Assembly: GCF_026151205.1 (NCBI RefSeq) | Contig: NC_087080.1 | Coordinates: forward strand, 1-64,000 | Reading direction: 5' to 3' | Length of the DNA stretch: 64,000 nt | From: Bolinopsis microptera | Lineage: Eukaryota > Ctenophora > Tentaculata > Lobata > Bolinopsidae | Part shown: in pieces, positions 36,230 through 51,100 of the stretch | How the letters are laid out: the number at the start of each line of letters is the position of its first letter | Numbering within the stretch: the stretch's first letter is position 1 | Position numbers and translations under genes: made by a program | The notes under the pieces: model-generated | The model's database searches: none | Told to the model about the DNA's origin: nothing | Seen by the model: only the letters and a program-made list of their open reading frames with translations

Positions 36230-37925
36230 TTTGAAAACTTTCAGACCTTAGGTTCATTCGAGTGGGGTGTGGCAGCCTCATGACGTTTTAATACAAATTA
36301 TCTGATATCTCTATCATTATTTATTATATCGGCTTGTACTTGGTCACAAAGTGAAGATGAAAGGTTACAATATTTATTATAAACCATACTGTAGTATTCT
36401 GTATGTTCTTTGGTATGTTTTATACAACATAATATAATATGCATTTTTGATTTTACAGCTGGGGGCAATATTTTCGAACGGTTTTATCTCATCATCATTT
36501 ATTGCTGTACTCTGTAAAATTTGAAAAGTACATATCATTTATCAAAAAATCTTCTAAACTCCCATATCCAAAAAATTTTTAATTTCCTACATTCTCAATT
36601 TTTTGTTTTCTGTGGCCCACTCGCTTCGCTCGCATAAAAAGTCTTTGTATTCGCGCGGTTCAAAGATTTTTCATGGCGGATTCCAGATTCTCAATTTTAC
36701 TTTTTTAGGGCCCGGAATGCTTTTTAATAGATAATCCTAGGTTACTTTTGGGGGCGAAGCCCCCGAAAATTTTGGAAATTTAAACTAGATTTGGCCTCCT
36801 GGAACGAATCTGACAATGGAGAACGATTTTAGCATACTATTTTCTGATTTCAATTTTTATTGGGATAAATTGTCTGGATTCTAGAATCCCTAAACACTTG
36901 GCTTAACTTCACTGCCAAATGACAGTAAAGGGCTGGAGTCGCCACATAATCGATAACTTGTTATTTTATTTAGATTAAAAACAATTTGAACGTACATGAG
37001 CACATCTGTACTGGTTCTCAGTGAGTTCTCATTGAGTCCAGACCCTGCATTTTCTGCACTCAAGTCAATGTTTGACGTTACTTTAGTTGTATCACGTGCT
37101 TTCTGAAAACTGTTACATGCAATGTTTTAACGATAAATACGGGATTGTAAATTTTGCTCATACTTAAAGCTCTTGATCAGTTTTATAAATTCTGAGTCAA
37201 GATCAATCCAAGATATGTATATTTAGCAAAGTGATACCTAACTAGGATCAGGAGCATGTAAAGATAATTCATGCAAAAATGATTTCCACCCGATTAATGT
37301 CTTAATGTGATAGCTACCTCAACTTAGGTTGATTCGGTATGAATTCATAGGGCTGATCATGCCCTGGGTGACACCTCTTAAAATGAACTTTTAGATTATC
37401 GGCTCGAGTACAAACTTCTTTGCATATACCGCATTGGACCTCGGATTTAGACTTGAACTTTGGACGATTCATGATTAATAGGAAGTTCAACAACCCAATG
37501 TAAGCAACAAAAGCAAGCGTGCAGAGCGACTAATTAAAAAACTATAAAAAGTCCAATTCTCACGCCCATTCTAGCATCATCGTACAGATTAGCTAAAACG
37601 CCCTGTTTTTCTGATATTTTCTCACGCCACACGAATTTGGGCTGGGTGTGTGCAGTGTGATACACACATTGAAGACGTGATGTGTATATGCTACTGCTTG
37701 CCAATACAGATATCGGGTGACACTGTAGACATATCCGGTTTCATAGACTAGATAAGTAGATAGTAAAATGTTAATAAAGTAATAATGACAACTATTTATG
37801 TCGTGTACGCGAAAATGCCTCAATAATTAGCATCTGGTTAGTGGTTACTTGATGCACAGATTTTGTAGCTAATAGCAACAAACTTTGGTCTGTGTCCTGT
37901 GAAACGAAATTTGATAGACTGGATC
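36230..37925. other. Stretch without recognised gene
   Basis: Contains a small perfect hairpin GGGGGCGAAGCCCCC (36750-36764) and an ACTCGCTTCGCTCGC-type repeat (36629). No coding region is supported. Confidence 0.4.
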
Positions 37926-38618
37926 AGTTACTCTAGTAGCAGGGAGGGATTGAGTGTGCACTTCGATGTACAGAGTTTTTTTATACTGAATCGGGTTAAT
38001 TAGGTCATTGGTAACTCAAATCACCGAGGGGCACATTTTGTGTCGCTAGTCCCAACCCTGTGGGGGCCACGCCCATATTTCACATTAGGCGCATATATGG
38101 GAAATATGTATCTCAGCTTCTGAAGGTCTTAGAGACTCAAACTTTGGCTTAAAATGACCGCAATGCACATATTTATATTGACACTATGAAGGGTATAAAG
38201 GCCTAAAATGCTTACTTTTGGAAAAAATCCAGAAAAAACCGATTTTCACTGGGGCGAGAGTTAAAAAATCTACTCTAGAAGCTTATTGACATCGAGCATG
38301 CAGTTTGGTGTCTACAACTTTTCTAGAAACCAGGTCTTCTGTAAGGTCATTCTGGATCAGAATTGATAAGGTACGCAATTTCTATCAGTAATCCCAACCC
38401 TAGGGGGAAATTTCTAAATTACCCTGAGGCGCAAATATATGACTTTTGTATCTCGGCTTCTGAACGTTGTAGGGGCCTCTCTTTTACCTCAAACTAACTG
38501 CAAAGGCCACATTTATTAACAAGCTATAAAGCAACATAGGGTTTATAGTGCTTAGTTTTGGAGATATTCATTAAAAACTGTTTTAACTTTCGTGCATCCT
38601 AAATTAGTAACACATGTA

Positions 38619-41584
38619 TAGTACAGGGAAATCCGTCTGAAAAAATCGATCTGCTGACACACGAAGCTTACAAAGGATTTTTGACGTTTTTGAGTCCTAA
38701 TAGGTGCCCTCTATGGCTGACCAACTTTTCCAAACTTTTCCACGTGGCTTAAGGCCACTTTTTGCCACTTTACCACTTTTTACCACCTTTCTTGTTTGTC
38801 GAATATCTTTAGTTGTGAACATCGTAAAAGGTTGCGAATCAATCGAGTGTGTTCATATTATCAGGAAGAAAAACTTTTGTTGAAACAATTTTTACGTCAG
38901 ATAATAAGTTAATTGGATAATTATCAATTAACCAATTAGCAAAATTCTAAAAAATTTTTATTGGCTAAAAATGATCGGAATAGCTTGAAACACGGAGAAA
39001 AGTAGTTTTTAGAAAAAATTTGAAAATTGTTCACTTACATTTTTTTTTCGAGACTTGGAAAAATTTCGAAAATTCAAAATATTTTTTTCCGCCAAAAGTG
39101 ATCAAATTGCATGAAAAGCGGAGAAAAATGATTTTCAAAAAAACTTAGTCAATTTTTCGTTTCAAGAATACTTAAATCACCAATATTTGTAGTTGGAGTT
39201 CAGTAAATCTCGGCAGATTTTAGTAATAATCAGGAATTACTAACTATAAGTGGAAAGGTCTGAAACTGAAAAACGTTAAGTTTAACCATACGATCGCGAT
39301 ATAAGAGTTTCATAACTAATTACAATACAGCCTTATCGATTTTCACAGAAACTGCACCAATGGCACAGTCAAGATCGAAACGATAGCCTGCTGTACTGTC
39401 ATTTTATTGATTTCAATGATGTGGCGTTAAGATAATCACATTTGTAATAAATAAAACCTCTCTGTACCGTCAATTGTGCTAATCTAAACCGGCCTACCTG
39501 TATTACCAGACCTCTTCTTTTCCTCAACAATCAAACCGAGTTGTTCATATCGCATTTGGTGGGTGATGTAAACTAAGTAGTAATACATATCGAGCTATAT
39601 TCAATCACAATACGACACAGTACGTGTATATTATATGGCTCTTAATGAGGTTTATGAAACGCTTTATACCGTGAGAAACCCGGTATAGAGAGGTTTTACA
39701 GTTTATCACGAAAACGTCTACTTGGTCTCATGGCTCATTTACAGTTCGAAGAAGGGCAAGAACAGATCAGGGAAACTGAGGAACAGCCAGGTCCAGGAAG
39801 CAAGTGTAAATACACCTTCCAACAACTACTGTGACTGTTTTGTATTGTACTGCATACCGCTTCATTTGCGGGATACCTCAAATCACCCCCATATGTCAGG
39901 GTCGGCTAAAAGTAAAATCAACAAGGGTAACATACGGGAAAGGGTAAGATTTAGATACGAGCACAGTGTCGGGCAAGGGGTAGTAAAGAACCGGTAATAA
40001 TTAATTCAGTGAAATGTTCCACGAGAGTCAGGATATTTTGGAAATTGCTAATAGAGACAGATCCTGATCAGGAAGGATTGTTAATGTTATTGAGGATGTT
40101 GGTTTGAAATCCGGACGTCGTGAAGTAAAAATACAGGTTCTTCCCGCAGGATATTCGGGGCCCATGATGATCAGCTCGGGATTAATGTGGGACAGATCGA
40201 AGACTGAGAACTGAACCCAATTGAACCTAGTTCCCACTAACCAATCAGCTTAATTGGTTAGGGTTAGGGTTAGGGTTAGGGTTAGGGTTAGGGTTAGGGT
40301 TAGGGTTAGGGTTAGGGTTAGGGTTAGAGTTAGGGTTAATCTAAATGTCTAAATTGGGTTCAGTTGTCCGGTAGCCCGCTCTTGCGAGTTGACATTCTAA
40401 GCTTTCTGGTCTTTTCTTGCCTTCTTTGAGCTGTCAAAGAGCCATGAGACCAAGTAGACGTTTTCGTGATAAACTTTAAAACCTCTCCATATCGGGCCTC
40501 TCACGGGAGAAACGAGAAGTGTACGGTATAGAACGTTTCATATACCTCATTAAGGGCCATAATATAATATACACGTGTTGCATTGTGTCGTATTGTGATT
40601 GAATATAGCTCGATATGTATTACTACTTAATTTACATCACCCACCAAATGCGATATGAACAACTCGGTTTGATTGTTGAGGAAAAGAAGAGGTCTGGTAA
40701 TACAGGTAGGCCGGTTTAGATTAGCACAATTGACGGTACAGAGAGGTTTTATTTATTACAAATGTGATTATCTTAACCCCACATCATTGAAATCAATAAA
40801 ATGACAGTACAGCAGGCTATCGTTTCGATCTTGACTGTGCCATTGGTGCAGTTTCTGCGAAAATCGATAAGGCTGTATTGTAATTAGTTATGAAACTCTT
40901 ATATCGCGATCGTATGGTTAAACTTAACGTTTTTCAGTTTCAGACCTTTCCACTTATAGTTAGTAATTCCTGATTATTACTAAAATCTGCCGAGATTTAC
41001 TGAACTCCAACTACAAATATTGGTGATTTAAGTATTCTTGAAACGAAAAATTGACTAAGTTTTTTTGAAAATCATTTTTCTCCGCTTTTCATGCAATTTG
41101 ATCACTTTTGGCGGAAAAAAATATTTTGAATTTTCGAAATTTTTCCAAGTCTCGAAAAAAAAATGTAAGTGAACAATTTTCAAATTTTTTCTAAAAACTA
41201 CTTTTCTCCGTGTTTCAAGCTATTCCGATCATTTTTAGCCAATAAAAATTTTTTAGAATTTTGCTAATTGGTTAATTGATAATTATCCAATTAACTTATT
41301 ATCTGACGTAAAAATTGTTTCTACAAAAGTTTTTCTTCCTGATAATATGAACACACTCGATTGATTCGCAACCTTTTACGATGTTCACAACTAAAGATAT
41401 TCGACAAACAAGAAAGGTGGTAAAAAGTGGTAAAGTGGCAAAAAGTGGCCTTAAGCCACGTGGAAAAGTTTGGAAAAGTTGGTCAGCCATAGAGGGCACC
41501 TATTAGGACTCAAAAACGTCAAAAATCCTTTGTAAGCTTCGTGTGTCAGCAGATCGATTTTTTCAGACGGATTTCCCTGTACTA
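38619..41584 (-). mobile_element. Giant foldback transposon P2 with telomeric core, inserted in element Q (2966 bp)
   Basis: Same length as P1 and nearly identical in inverse orientation. For example, the GTGGGG/GTGGCG difference between the two arms is preserved on the matching arms of both copies. Flanked by GTA at 38616-38618 and 41585-41587. The uninterrupted sequence of Q's other arm (…ACACATGTACTTAATTTTGG, complement at 43200-43235) confirms the empty site and the 3-bp duplication. Core open frames 39722-39997 (+) and 40028-40237 (-) have the same translations as those of P1. Confidence 0.92.
40256..40340 (+). repeat. Interstitial telomeric repeat (TTAGGG)n inside P2
   Basis: About 14 TTAGGG units on the + strand, one altered (TTAGAG), framed by AACTGAACCCAATT and its inverse as in P1. 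The orientation follows the inversion of the element. Confidence 0.95.
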
Positions 41585-41819
41585 GTACTTAATTTTGGTA
41601 TCCCGGGCATGAACACATTCAGATAATATTTATGGAGCAACACAATTCAGTTTCAGAAGCTCCTTCCAGCTATCCATCTCTCTGGTTACTTCAAACCACT
41701 TCAATCCCCAAATTTATACATGAAAATCTAACTATCTCGTTATATCTACCACAAGTTGGGCTCTCTCCTGTACTGTTTGGCTGTTATGGCTAATCACTCC
41801 AATCCAACCTCATGTTGTA

Positions 41820-42790
41820 GAATCTACTTCTAGCTACCTTTAATTATGCTACCTCCATGCCATGCCTATTCTACACAGCTACCACCAGCACGTTATAATT
41901 CTAGCTCTTTCTAGCAACCTCTGAATGCTACCTCCTGCTCTATACAGGTACCACCAGTGGGCAGAAACCACCAACTCCAGCTCTTTTCACTTACTTTGGC
42001 TACATCTATTTAGCTGCTACTGCAAGGCCCCCTGGCCCCTCCAACCTCTGCTCTTTCTAGCAAACTTAACTTAAGCTACCTCTTGCCTTTTATAACACCA
42101 CCAGCAACAATTTATTCTGGCTCTTTCAGCCTGCCTCAGCTGCATTCAACAATTTCCAGTTCATTGAGGAAGAGGAAACCTGCTATTTCTAGCAACCTCT
42201 GAATGCTACTTCCTGCTCTATCTAGCTTCCACCAACACCCACTAATTGTTGTTACTTGTTAAGCTACCACTAGCACCTGCAAATTATAGCCCTATCCAGC
42301 AAACTCAGACTACATTATGCTATATCCAGATAGCACAAGCACCCTAAAGTTCTAGCTGGAGCCTGGAGGTAGCCTGAATTAGGTAAAACAGATAGAATTT
42401 GAGAGTGCTCATTTAACTGAATAAGGATGGATGTAGCCCGAAGTAACTAGAAGAAGCTAAAATTTGTGGGTACCGTTTGCTAGTGTTAGCTGGATAGAGC
42501 AGAAAGTAGTCTGAGGTTGCTGGATAGTGCTAGAATTTGCAGGTGCTGGTGATAGCTGTTTGTTTGTTTGTTTGGGGACCGGTTTTTGGTACACCGGCCA
42601 ATGAGCTGCAGCTGAACAGAGTAGGAGTAAGTCTGAGGTTGCTGGATATGGCTAGAATTTGCAGTGCTAGTTGTAGCATAACAACAATTATTGGGTGTTT
42701 GTGGAAGCTAGATAGAGCAGGAAGTAGCATTCAGAGATTGCCAGAAAGAGCTAGAATGGAGGTAGCAGAATTGAAGGAAACTAGAAGTAG
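41820..42790. repeat. Degenerate minisatellite at the centre of element Q
   Basis: Units of 50-60 bp with 'CTAGCTCTTTCTAGCAACCT', 'GAATGCTACCTCCTGCTCTA' and 'ACCACCAGCA' run one way up to about 42360. The complement (TGCTGGATAGAGCAG, GCTAGAATTTGCAGGTGCTG) runs the other way afterwards. Confidence 0.75.
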
Positions 42791-42864
42791 ATTCTACTAC
42801 ATGAGGTTGGATTGGAGGTAATTAGCCATAATAGCCAAACAGTACTGAAGAGAGCCCAACTTGT

Positions 42865-42965
42865 GGTAAGACCGGGATCCCGGCTTAATCCCGGTCCCGG
42901 TCTTAATCCCGGTCCCAGCACTTTTTCCCAGTCCCGGTCAAAGAAGCAGTCTCGGTCGATCCTTG
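42865..42965. mobile_element. GC-rich insertion (CCCGGTCCCGGTC) in the right arm of Q
   Basis: The left arm of Q lacks this block ('ACTTGTGGTAGATATAACGAGAT' versus 'ACTTGTGGTA…TTTAACGAGAT'), so about 100 bp were inserted. The inserted motifs GACCGGGATCCCGG and CCCGGTCCCGGTC match the interior of the hAT-type MITE at 15612-16145. The ends are not resolved. Confidence 0.5.
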
Positions 42966-43105
42966 GCTTTAACGAGATGGAAGCAACCAGAGGGATGGTT
43001 AGATGTATAAATTTGGGGATTGAAGTGGTTTGAAGTAACCAGAGAGATGGTTAAATGTATAAATTTGGGGATTGAAGTGGTTTGAAGTAACCAGAGAGAT
43101 GGTTA
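42966..43105. repeat. Local triplication, about 54 bp, in the right arm of Q
   Basis: 'AACCAGAGAGATGGTTAGATG' to 'GGGGATTGAAGTGGTTTGAAG' occurs two and a half to three times. The left arm has one copy. Confidence 0.7.
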
Positions 43106-43911
43106 GATGTTTACATTTGTGGATAAGATAAGATATCTGGAAGGAGCTTCTGAAACTGAATTGTGTTGCTCCATAAATATTATCTGAATGTGTTCATGCC
43201 CGGGATACCAAAATTAAGTACATGTGTTACTAATTTAGGATGCACGAAAGTTAAAACAGTTTTTAATGAATATCTCCAAAACTAAGCACTATAAACCCTA
43301 TGTTGCTTTATAGCTTGATTATAAATGTGGCCTTTGCAGTTAGTTTGAGGTAAAAGAGAGGCCCCTACAACGTTCAGAAGCCGAGATACAAAAGTCATAT
43401 ATTTGCGCCTCAGGGTAATTTAGAAATTTCCCCCTAGGGTTGGGATTACTGATAGAAATTGCGTACCTTATCAATTCTGATCCAGAATGACCTTACAAAA
43501 GACCTGGTTTCTAGAAAAGTTGTAGACACCAAACTGCATGCTCGATGTCAATAAGCTTCTAGAGTAGATTTTTTAACTCTCGCCCCAGTGAAAATCGGTT
43601 TTTTCTGGATTTTTTCCAAAAGTAAGCATTTTAGGCCTTTATACCCTTCATAGTGTCAATATAAATATGTGCATTGCGGTCATTTTAAGCCAAAGTTTGA
43701 GTCTCTAAGACCTTCAGAAGCTGAGATACATATTTCCCATATATGCGCCTAATGTGAAATATGGGCGTGGCCCCCACAGGGTTAGGACTAGCGACACAAA
43801 ATGTGCCCCTCGGTGATTTGAGTTACCAATGACCTAATTAACCCGATTCAGTATCAAAAAACTCTGTACATCAAAGTGCATACTCAATCCCTCCCTGCTA
43901 CTAGAGTAAGT

Positions 43912-45000
43912 GGATCCCTGACTGAGGACATTTAAATAACGGTCCAGCAACTTTTAGTCTGCTCTTTCACTTAAATTCCTACTGAAATATTATCGAAAAT
44001 TCTCAGAGTTGGCTCTCGAATTTCCTACTTTTTGTCAAAAATTTCCTACTTTTAAAAATTTCCTTCATTCTTAGAATGCGAGAATGCGGGTTTTTGGATA
44101 TGGGTCTAAACTCACACAGGCTAGATAATAAAACAAAAATTCAACACAACGACATTCATAAAACACCGCTACTAGTAAGAATGTAATTATAGCGCAGGGA
44201 GAATGTTAATTAATCACATACCATGTTCTAACACGCCCCTCACCAGCCACTCGTCACTCTTCAAAGTTTATCATATTTTGTGATCTAATTTATTCTGTTG
44301 ATTATAATGTTATGATCGAAAATTCCATTGTAAATTGTAAATTTGTTATATTTTATTATTATTTAATGGGATAGGAGCGTTTTAACGAAGTGTAACTAGT
44401 GGAACCCTGGCTAGGGTAAAGTATTCGTTTCATTTCTAAATGAAAAGCTGTAGGATAACAGTCCTTTTAAAGTTTTAACAGTGTAAAACCTAATATTTAA
44501 TAGAAGATGGCGCACGTGTCACTGAATATATTATTAAATAGGGTGACAGCGGAAGAACTAACATAACACAAGTGTGAAGCCTCAAGAGGTGCTTAGAGGC
44601 GCTTAGAGGAAGCTTAGAGGGTATAGTACTACCATCAAGGTACTTATAGGGTTAAGTTATCAATAGTATAATATTAGGAAGCAGTGAAACTATCGGACAT
44701 GAACGATGGTGATTGATTGGGCACTTTGCACTTCTGTAATATTGGGATCCTCTGATATCATGAAACAATATTGTGGGTTGCTAGGTTCCAACGGTTGCTG
44801 GGCGACAATTTAAGTGTCACTGTTCAAGTGTAATGTAGCGGTTTAAACCACGAGTGCAAGTCTAATGTAAAGCAAACAATAAAACAAGATAAGGGATGCT
44901 ACAGAGCTACACAACAAAATAAAAAAGATATAAAGTAACAGAGCAAAGTACACGCTACCAACAATAGACACTTACATGTGTATAAACAACTCGGACAATG
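43912..45000. other. Stretch without recognised gene
   Basis: No domain, intact transposon end or long open frame was seen. Confidence 0.4.
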
Positions 45001-45049
45001 AATGACAGATAGGAAGTGAATATTTATGTGGTCTCAGATGGCTGTGCGC

Positions 45050-45160
45050 GCACTGTCACGTGCCCTGTCACGTGACTTGGTGGCGCGCACTGATTGGACA
45101 CTGACTTGTCACGTGACTTAGAGGTGTGCATTGATTGGACACCGAGTTGTCACGCATTGG
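45050..45160. repeat. Two to three direct repeats with GTCACGTGAC
   Basis: 'TGTCACGTGACTTGGTGGCG…GATTGGACACTGACT' and 'TGTCACGTGACTTAGAGGTG…GATTGGACACCGAGT' follow each other with a period of about 52 bp. Each unit holds an E-box palindrome CACGTG and an inverted CCAAT box (ATTGG). The layout could be a promoter but no adjacent gene was found. Confidence 0.5.
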
Positions 45161-45364
45161 GTTCCGATTTACTGATCGGTAGTTGGGTGGAGGGTGTGAC
45201 AGAAAGAGGCAGTTAGCAAGGTAAAATAATGTGTCAAGACGATATTTAAGAGTTTAACAGACAGAGAAATTAGAGATATGAGAAATTTAGGTTTCAGATT
45301 TTCCTGACATTAATTAATTGTGTGTATTGATTAAAGAGTCAAAAACACTAACAAAATAACATTA

Positions 45365-45475
45365 AAAAAGTGAAACTAAAAAAGTGACATTAACAAAGTG
45401 ACACTAACAAAGTGACACTAACAAAGTGACACTAACAAAGTGACACTAACAAAGTGACACCAACAAAGCGACGCT
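45365..45475. repeat. 15-bp tandem repeat (AACAAAGTGACACT)
   Basis: About seven units of AACAAAGTGACACTA with minor variants. Confidence 0.85.
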
Positions 45476-45775
45476 AACGATGCCACTTTTAAAACCCCTG
45501 ATTGAAACGAAACTATTAGATTTAAAGATATAAATATTGAATAAGCTTACTTTTAGCATCATTTATTTATTGATAATACAATTAGAAAAGTTACGTATAA
45601 TATTAATGAGGAATAATAATTAGGAATAAGGAATGATCGATGTGAAAATAATCGGATGATGATTATATCACTTTACACTGGAGTATAGTGGCGTAACGAA
45701 GGGCCCGGCCGCTGTGTGTATCCTCTAAAATCACCTAATTTGTCCTTTTAATTTAAGAGGGGAGGGGGAGATGAA

Positions 45776-45799
45776 GGGGGGGGGGGGGGGGGGGGGGGG
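45776..45799. repeat. Run of 24 G
   Basis: Pure G run in a purine-rich context (45757-45799). The rest of 45480-46960 shows no gene. (ACATTAT)n-like units occur at 46766-46791. Confidence 0.8.
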
Positions 45800-46965
45800 C
45801 ACTGCTGGACTTTAACGTTCAGGTTACAATACCTGAATACCAAACAAACTGTTTTACAAAAGTTTAAAATTATGGGATTGAATTGAGAGGAAAGCTGTGA
45901 CGAGGTGAAATCTGAGACCAAACGTCACAGCACTTAGCCAGCACCCAACACAACAGTTAAAGATAAAGTCCAGTACTGTGTTCTAACCGAGGGTGACGTC
46001 ATTACCTTTTAAGGTAAAGTGACCATGGTATTATTGGTAATAATACCGTATAAGGGCACACATCTGCGAGCTTGTTACGAATCTCCCTCCCAGTTTTACT
46101 GCAGGTAACGAACCTTAGAGGTAGGATAACTTATACTCTTATAGTTAAGAATAAGTTGTGAATAAGACGTTAAAAGATGGTCACGGGTCAACACACCAGC
46201 CGCCTGAAGTTTGTAATCAAGTTGATCATATTGTAGTATATTGTGGATGCAGGGTGTGCCATGTGGTAGCAGCCTGATGGTCACTGTTTTATACAATTAT
46301 CAAATCTGAATAAATATATGCGATTTCTGATTTTTCTGAATAGACTCAGTGAAGAAAGTTTCTAATGGAATTAATTCATCAAAATCAGACTTATAAAAGG
46401 TTGTAAAAAGTTAAAACTCCAGCAAATTTAGATCAGTACTAATGAAAACTAAAAGAAACACAGACCAACTGAAAGTAAATGTATTGTTTTATCAAGTTTA
46501 TCTTGCTGATAAAAATCAAATCAAGTTAGAAGTGCACGAGTCATTGGCACACTGTATTACGGCTGTGTACTTACTAGTTATTAGTGAACTGTTCTGGGTG
46601 TATAATGTGCAGTGGGCACTAGTGTACAGTGTACAGTGTACAGTACACTGGTGCACTAGTACAATAGTACACTAGTGTCTACTGTCTAGTGCATTGAAAA
46701 ATGATTGAATAAGGTCCAAAACAGTATACGGCACGAATGCGCACATTGTACCCTCCAACAAGAGCTTACATTATACATTATACATTATACATGTTATAGA
46801 GAGTAGAGAACCTATGACAACACTACAACTGGTGGTGGTACATACAACTACACAACAGTAGCACATCATCCTGCTACGACACCAGGATAGGTGGTCCAGG
46901 GGTCAAGTAACCACCGCTTTGTGCAACACGGATACAACCATTATACATACCGATTATATAAGCTT

Positions 46966-48173
<1,208 letters not shown>

Positions 48174-51100
48174 AGGGGGGAGTGAGAGGAGAGAGGGAGG
48201 GGGGAGAGAGGGAGGGAGAAAAGAGAGGAGAGAGAGAGTCCCCAGAAGTTTGCAGGGGGGGGGGGGGCATTTAGGGAATGAAAATTTATGTCGTTTTTAC
48301 TTTACATATTTAAAATTCATAAATTTTAAATTTCTATAAACATCATGAACAATTTACTATTTCGTTTAAATTAACGATCGTTGATTTTAAGAGTTAAAGT
48401 CGTTAATTTGAACTTGGAAAAGAGATGAAAAAATTTATGAGTCGATTGTTGCTTTAATCAAATTCATGAAGAAGTCCATCAATTACATCCATCGATGTCC
48501 GTAAAAGTATGTTTTTTCTATAAAACAAAATTTGATGATTCGGGATAATATCGGTAGTCTGAGTTTATTAAATTTAGTACTTTAACCCTATACTATATAG
48601 AAAATTTGGCTGATAAAAAGGTAGACACTAAAAGCTGCGTTTCGTTCCTAAACAGTAGTTTTACTTTTAGTTGTCTATGTTTACTCCCGGTTTTTTTTAT
48701 CGTGAGACTGAAAAAAGGAAACCCCTTCAGGATCTCAAAAAAAAGTTTAAGATAAAATGGCCGCTATATTTAGGGGCTTTAGATGTTTTTAGTTTATTTG
48801 TGCGGTGCAACTAGATACCCATTTTTGGACCGTTTTCGGTCCTGTGGTGGTTTACAGGGTAGCCATCCTTTGATAGATTTTTAGAGAATTAATAAATACA
48901 GGGTGGCCCAAAAGTAACTGCCCACACGCAACCCTTTAATAACTCACGTAATTCTTCTTAGAAATTAAAATTGCACATAACATAAATTTCAGAGATTATA
49001 GATATGGGTCAAACTTAGATTTGCTGAATTTTCGCTATTGTCACCCTAAAGTGAGAACGCTTTCAGCTAGGAACTTTAAAGTTTTTAGACAATTTAACCG
49101 AGTTATGACCCTTTTTAAGATATTGAGATACGTGATCTTGGCACTTAATCAGTGATTTCACTTAAGAGTGACGAATCACTGATTAAGTGCCGAGATCACG
49201 TATCTGCAATCATCTTAAAAGGGTCATAAACTCGGTTAAATTGTAGAACAACCAACTTGAAATTTTGGGAAAGCACTTAATTATCAAACAAAATGTGTCT
49301 AGAACCTTTGAAGTTCCTAGCTGAAAGCGTTCTGATCACTTTATGGTGACAATAGAGAAAAGGAGGGAATTGGCGTGCCACACCACTGTAATTAACTAAA
49401 TTGACGAAACTTTTAGGAAATCTAAGTTTGAAATTTCTGTGCAATTCTAAGAAGAATTAAGTGAGTTATTAAAGGGTTGCGTGTAGGCAGTTACTTTTGG
49501 GCCACCCTGTATTTCCAAAACATCCTCAACTTGCTTGAATCTCAATAATGGTGAGCTGGAGGTCAGTCTTACAGGTTCTAATCGGACGTAACAGAGCTAC
49601 TTCAGCTAGTGAGTTATGTCCAATTGAAGGTTAAGACTGGATCTGGACGAGTCATTTTTGGGCCTACGAAATAATTTCTACTGGTATTTTGTCGAGCTGA
49701 ACATTCTGCACCCTTTGAACATCCTCAATTTTCTTGAATCTACAAAATTGCTGGCTGGAGGCCAGTCTTACAGGTTCTAATGCCACGTATCAGAGCCACT
49801 TTAGCTAGTGAGTTTTGTCCAATCGAATGTTAAGACAGGATCTGGACGAGTGATTTTAGAGCCTACGAATTAATTTCCACCGGTATTTTGTCGAGCTGAA
49901 CATCCTGCACCCTTTGGACATCCTCAATTTGCATTGTTCGAATCTACAAAATTGCGGCTGGAGGCTATAGTCTTACAGGTTCTAATGCAATGCCACGTAT
50001 CAGAGCTAATTTAGCTAGTGAGTTTTGTCCAATTGTATAATACCCCCTCCTCCCTCCTTCCCCCGCTACTCTCGTCTCTCATCTCCAATAAGTAGCCCCT
50101 GAGTAATGCCATTCTAATTACCAATTGCACTGGATTGCTAACGCGAATTGGCTGCTTATTTTCTTAAAGATATTGCAAGGAATTGTGGTTCAGAGCACTT
50201 TTTTATATAATGCATTAGTGCACTTTTAATAAAACAATTGCCAGTGGATTTTAAATGGCTCCAAGTATCTAACCTTTGTGACTAATATTTTTATTCTTTG
50301 TCCTTAAAAATAGATGATTGAAACCCCCCCCCCCCCTCTGAGTTTAAGGTTTTGTTAGAAATCCTTGGTTTTTTTAAATTGAAAATATTTTGATGTACCA
50401 CATGTAAGATAGTTAATTATTTTTTAAAAGGGAGCTGGCATAAATTTTAAAGATGAGTGCAGGTAGAGCTGGGAGCTTGAGTATTTGCATGGATGCAGGT
50501 AGAGTGTAACTGTATAACTAAAAGTTTTAGAAAGTAACCCCTGCTGCACAAAATTTTTAGTGTTTTATATCGTCAGTAAGGGTGTGGGTATTTTGAATTG
50601 GTTTAGTGTATTTCTTACTAAATGATAATATTAGTTTTTTATTTATCTTTTTTATCACCAATTAGTGCATTTTAATATGATAGGGGGATATTATCAATTT
50701 ATGAGGGAGAGTGATTGGTTTTAGCCCAAAAACCCCAAAAAGCATAATGGTTTCCCCGGTTATTTAATGATTCCTATTAATGATAGATGTGTTTGTATGG
50801 AATGCTTCAATTATTTAAACTCCCAACGTGATCCCCAAATAAGGTATTATAAATACCTAATATGGATTACAAAGTCTTTTAGTAAATGTTTTTTGTTTTG
50901 TTAGTGCGATCTTTTGGTTCGCGATTAATTAAATTGCTTTCCCGGAAATCATAGAGGGGTGCTAAGGGAGTTGACGTGGGGTTTTTGTGCTTCTATTATA
51001 ATGGAGGTTTTTTTAGTGAGGGTTTTTTTTTTGTTAGTTATTTTCGCTAAAAGTTGTCGAAATTTTTTTAACGGCTTTAAATTTGGGAGTGGGGGCCCAA

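Larger units (their letters stand above)
37929..43908. mobile_element. Giant foldback transposon Q, split by P2 (about 3011 bp without it)
   Basis: Begins TACTCTAGTAGCAGGGAGGG and ends with its complement. Flanking 3-bp duplications AGT lie at 37926-37928 and 43909-43911. The left arm continues at 37929-38618, is interrupted by P2, and resumes at 41588. The right arm is about 42370-43908. The symmetry runs to a centre near 42370, where a CTAGCTCTTTCTAGCAACCT-type minisatellite faces its own inverse. Short open frames only (42530-43033) and no transposase. Its termini (TAGTAGCAGGG a few bases in) resemble P's TAGTACAGGG, and both make 3-bp duplications, which suggests one transposon group. Confidence 0.85.
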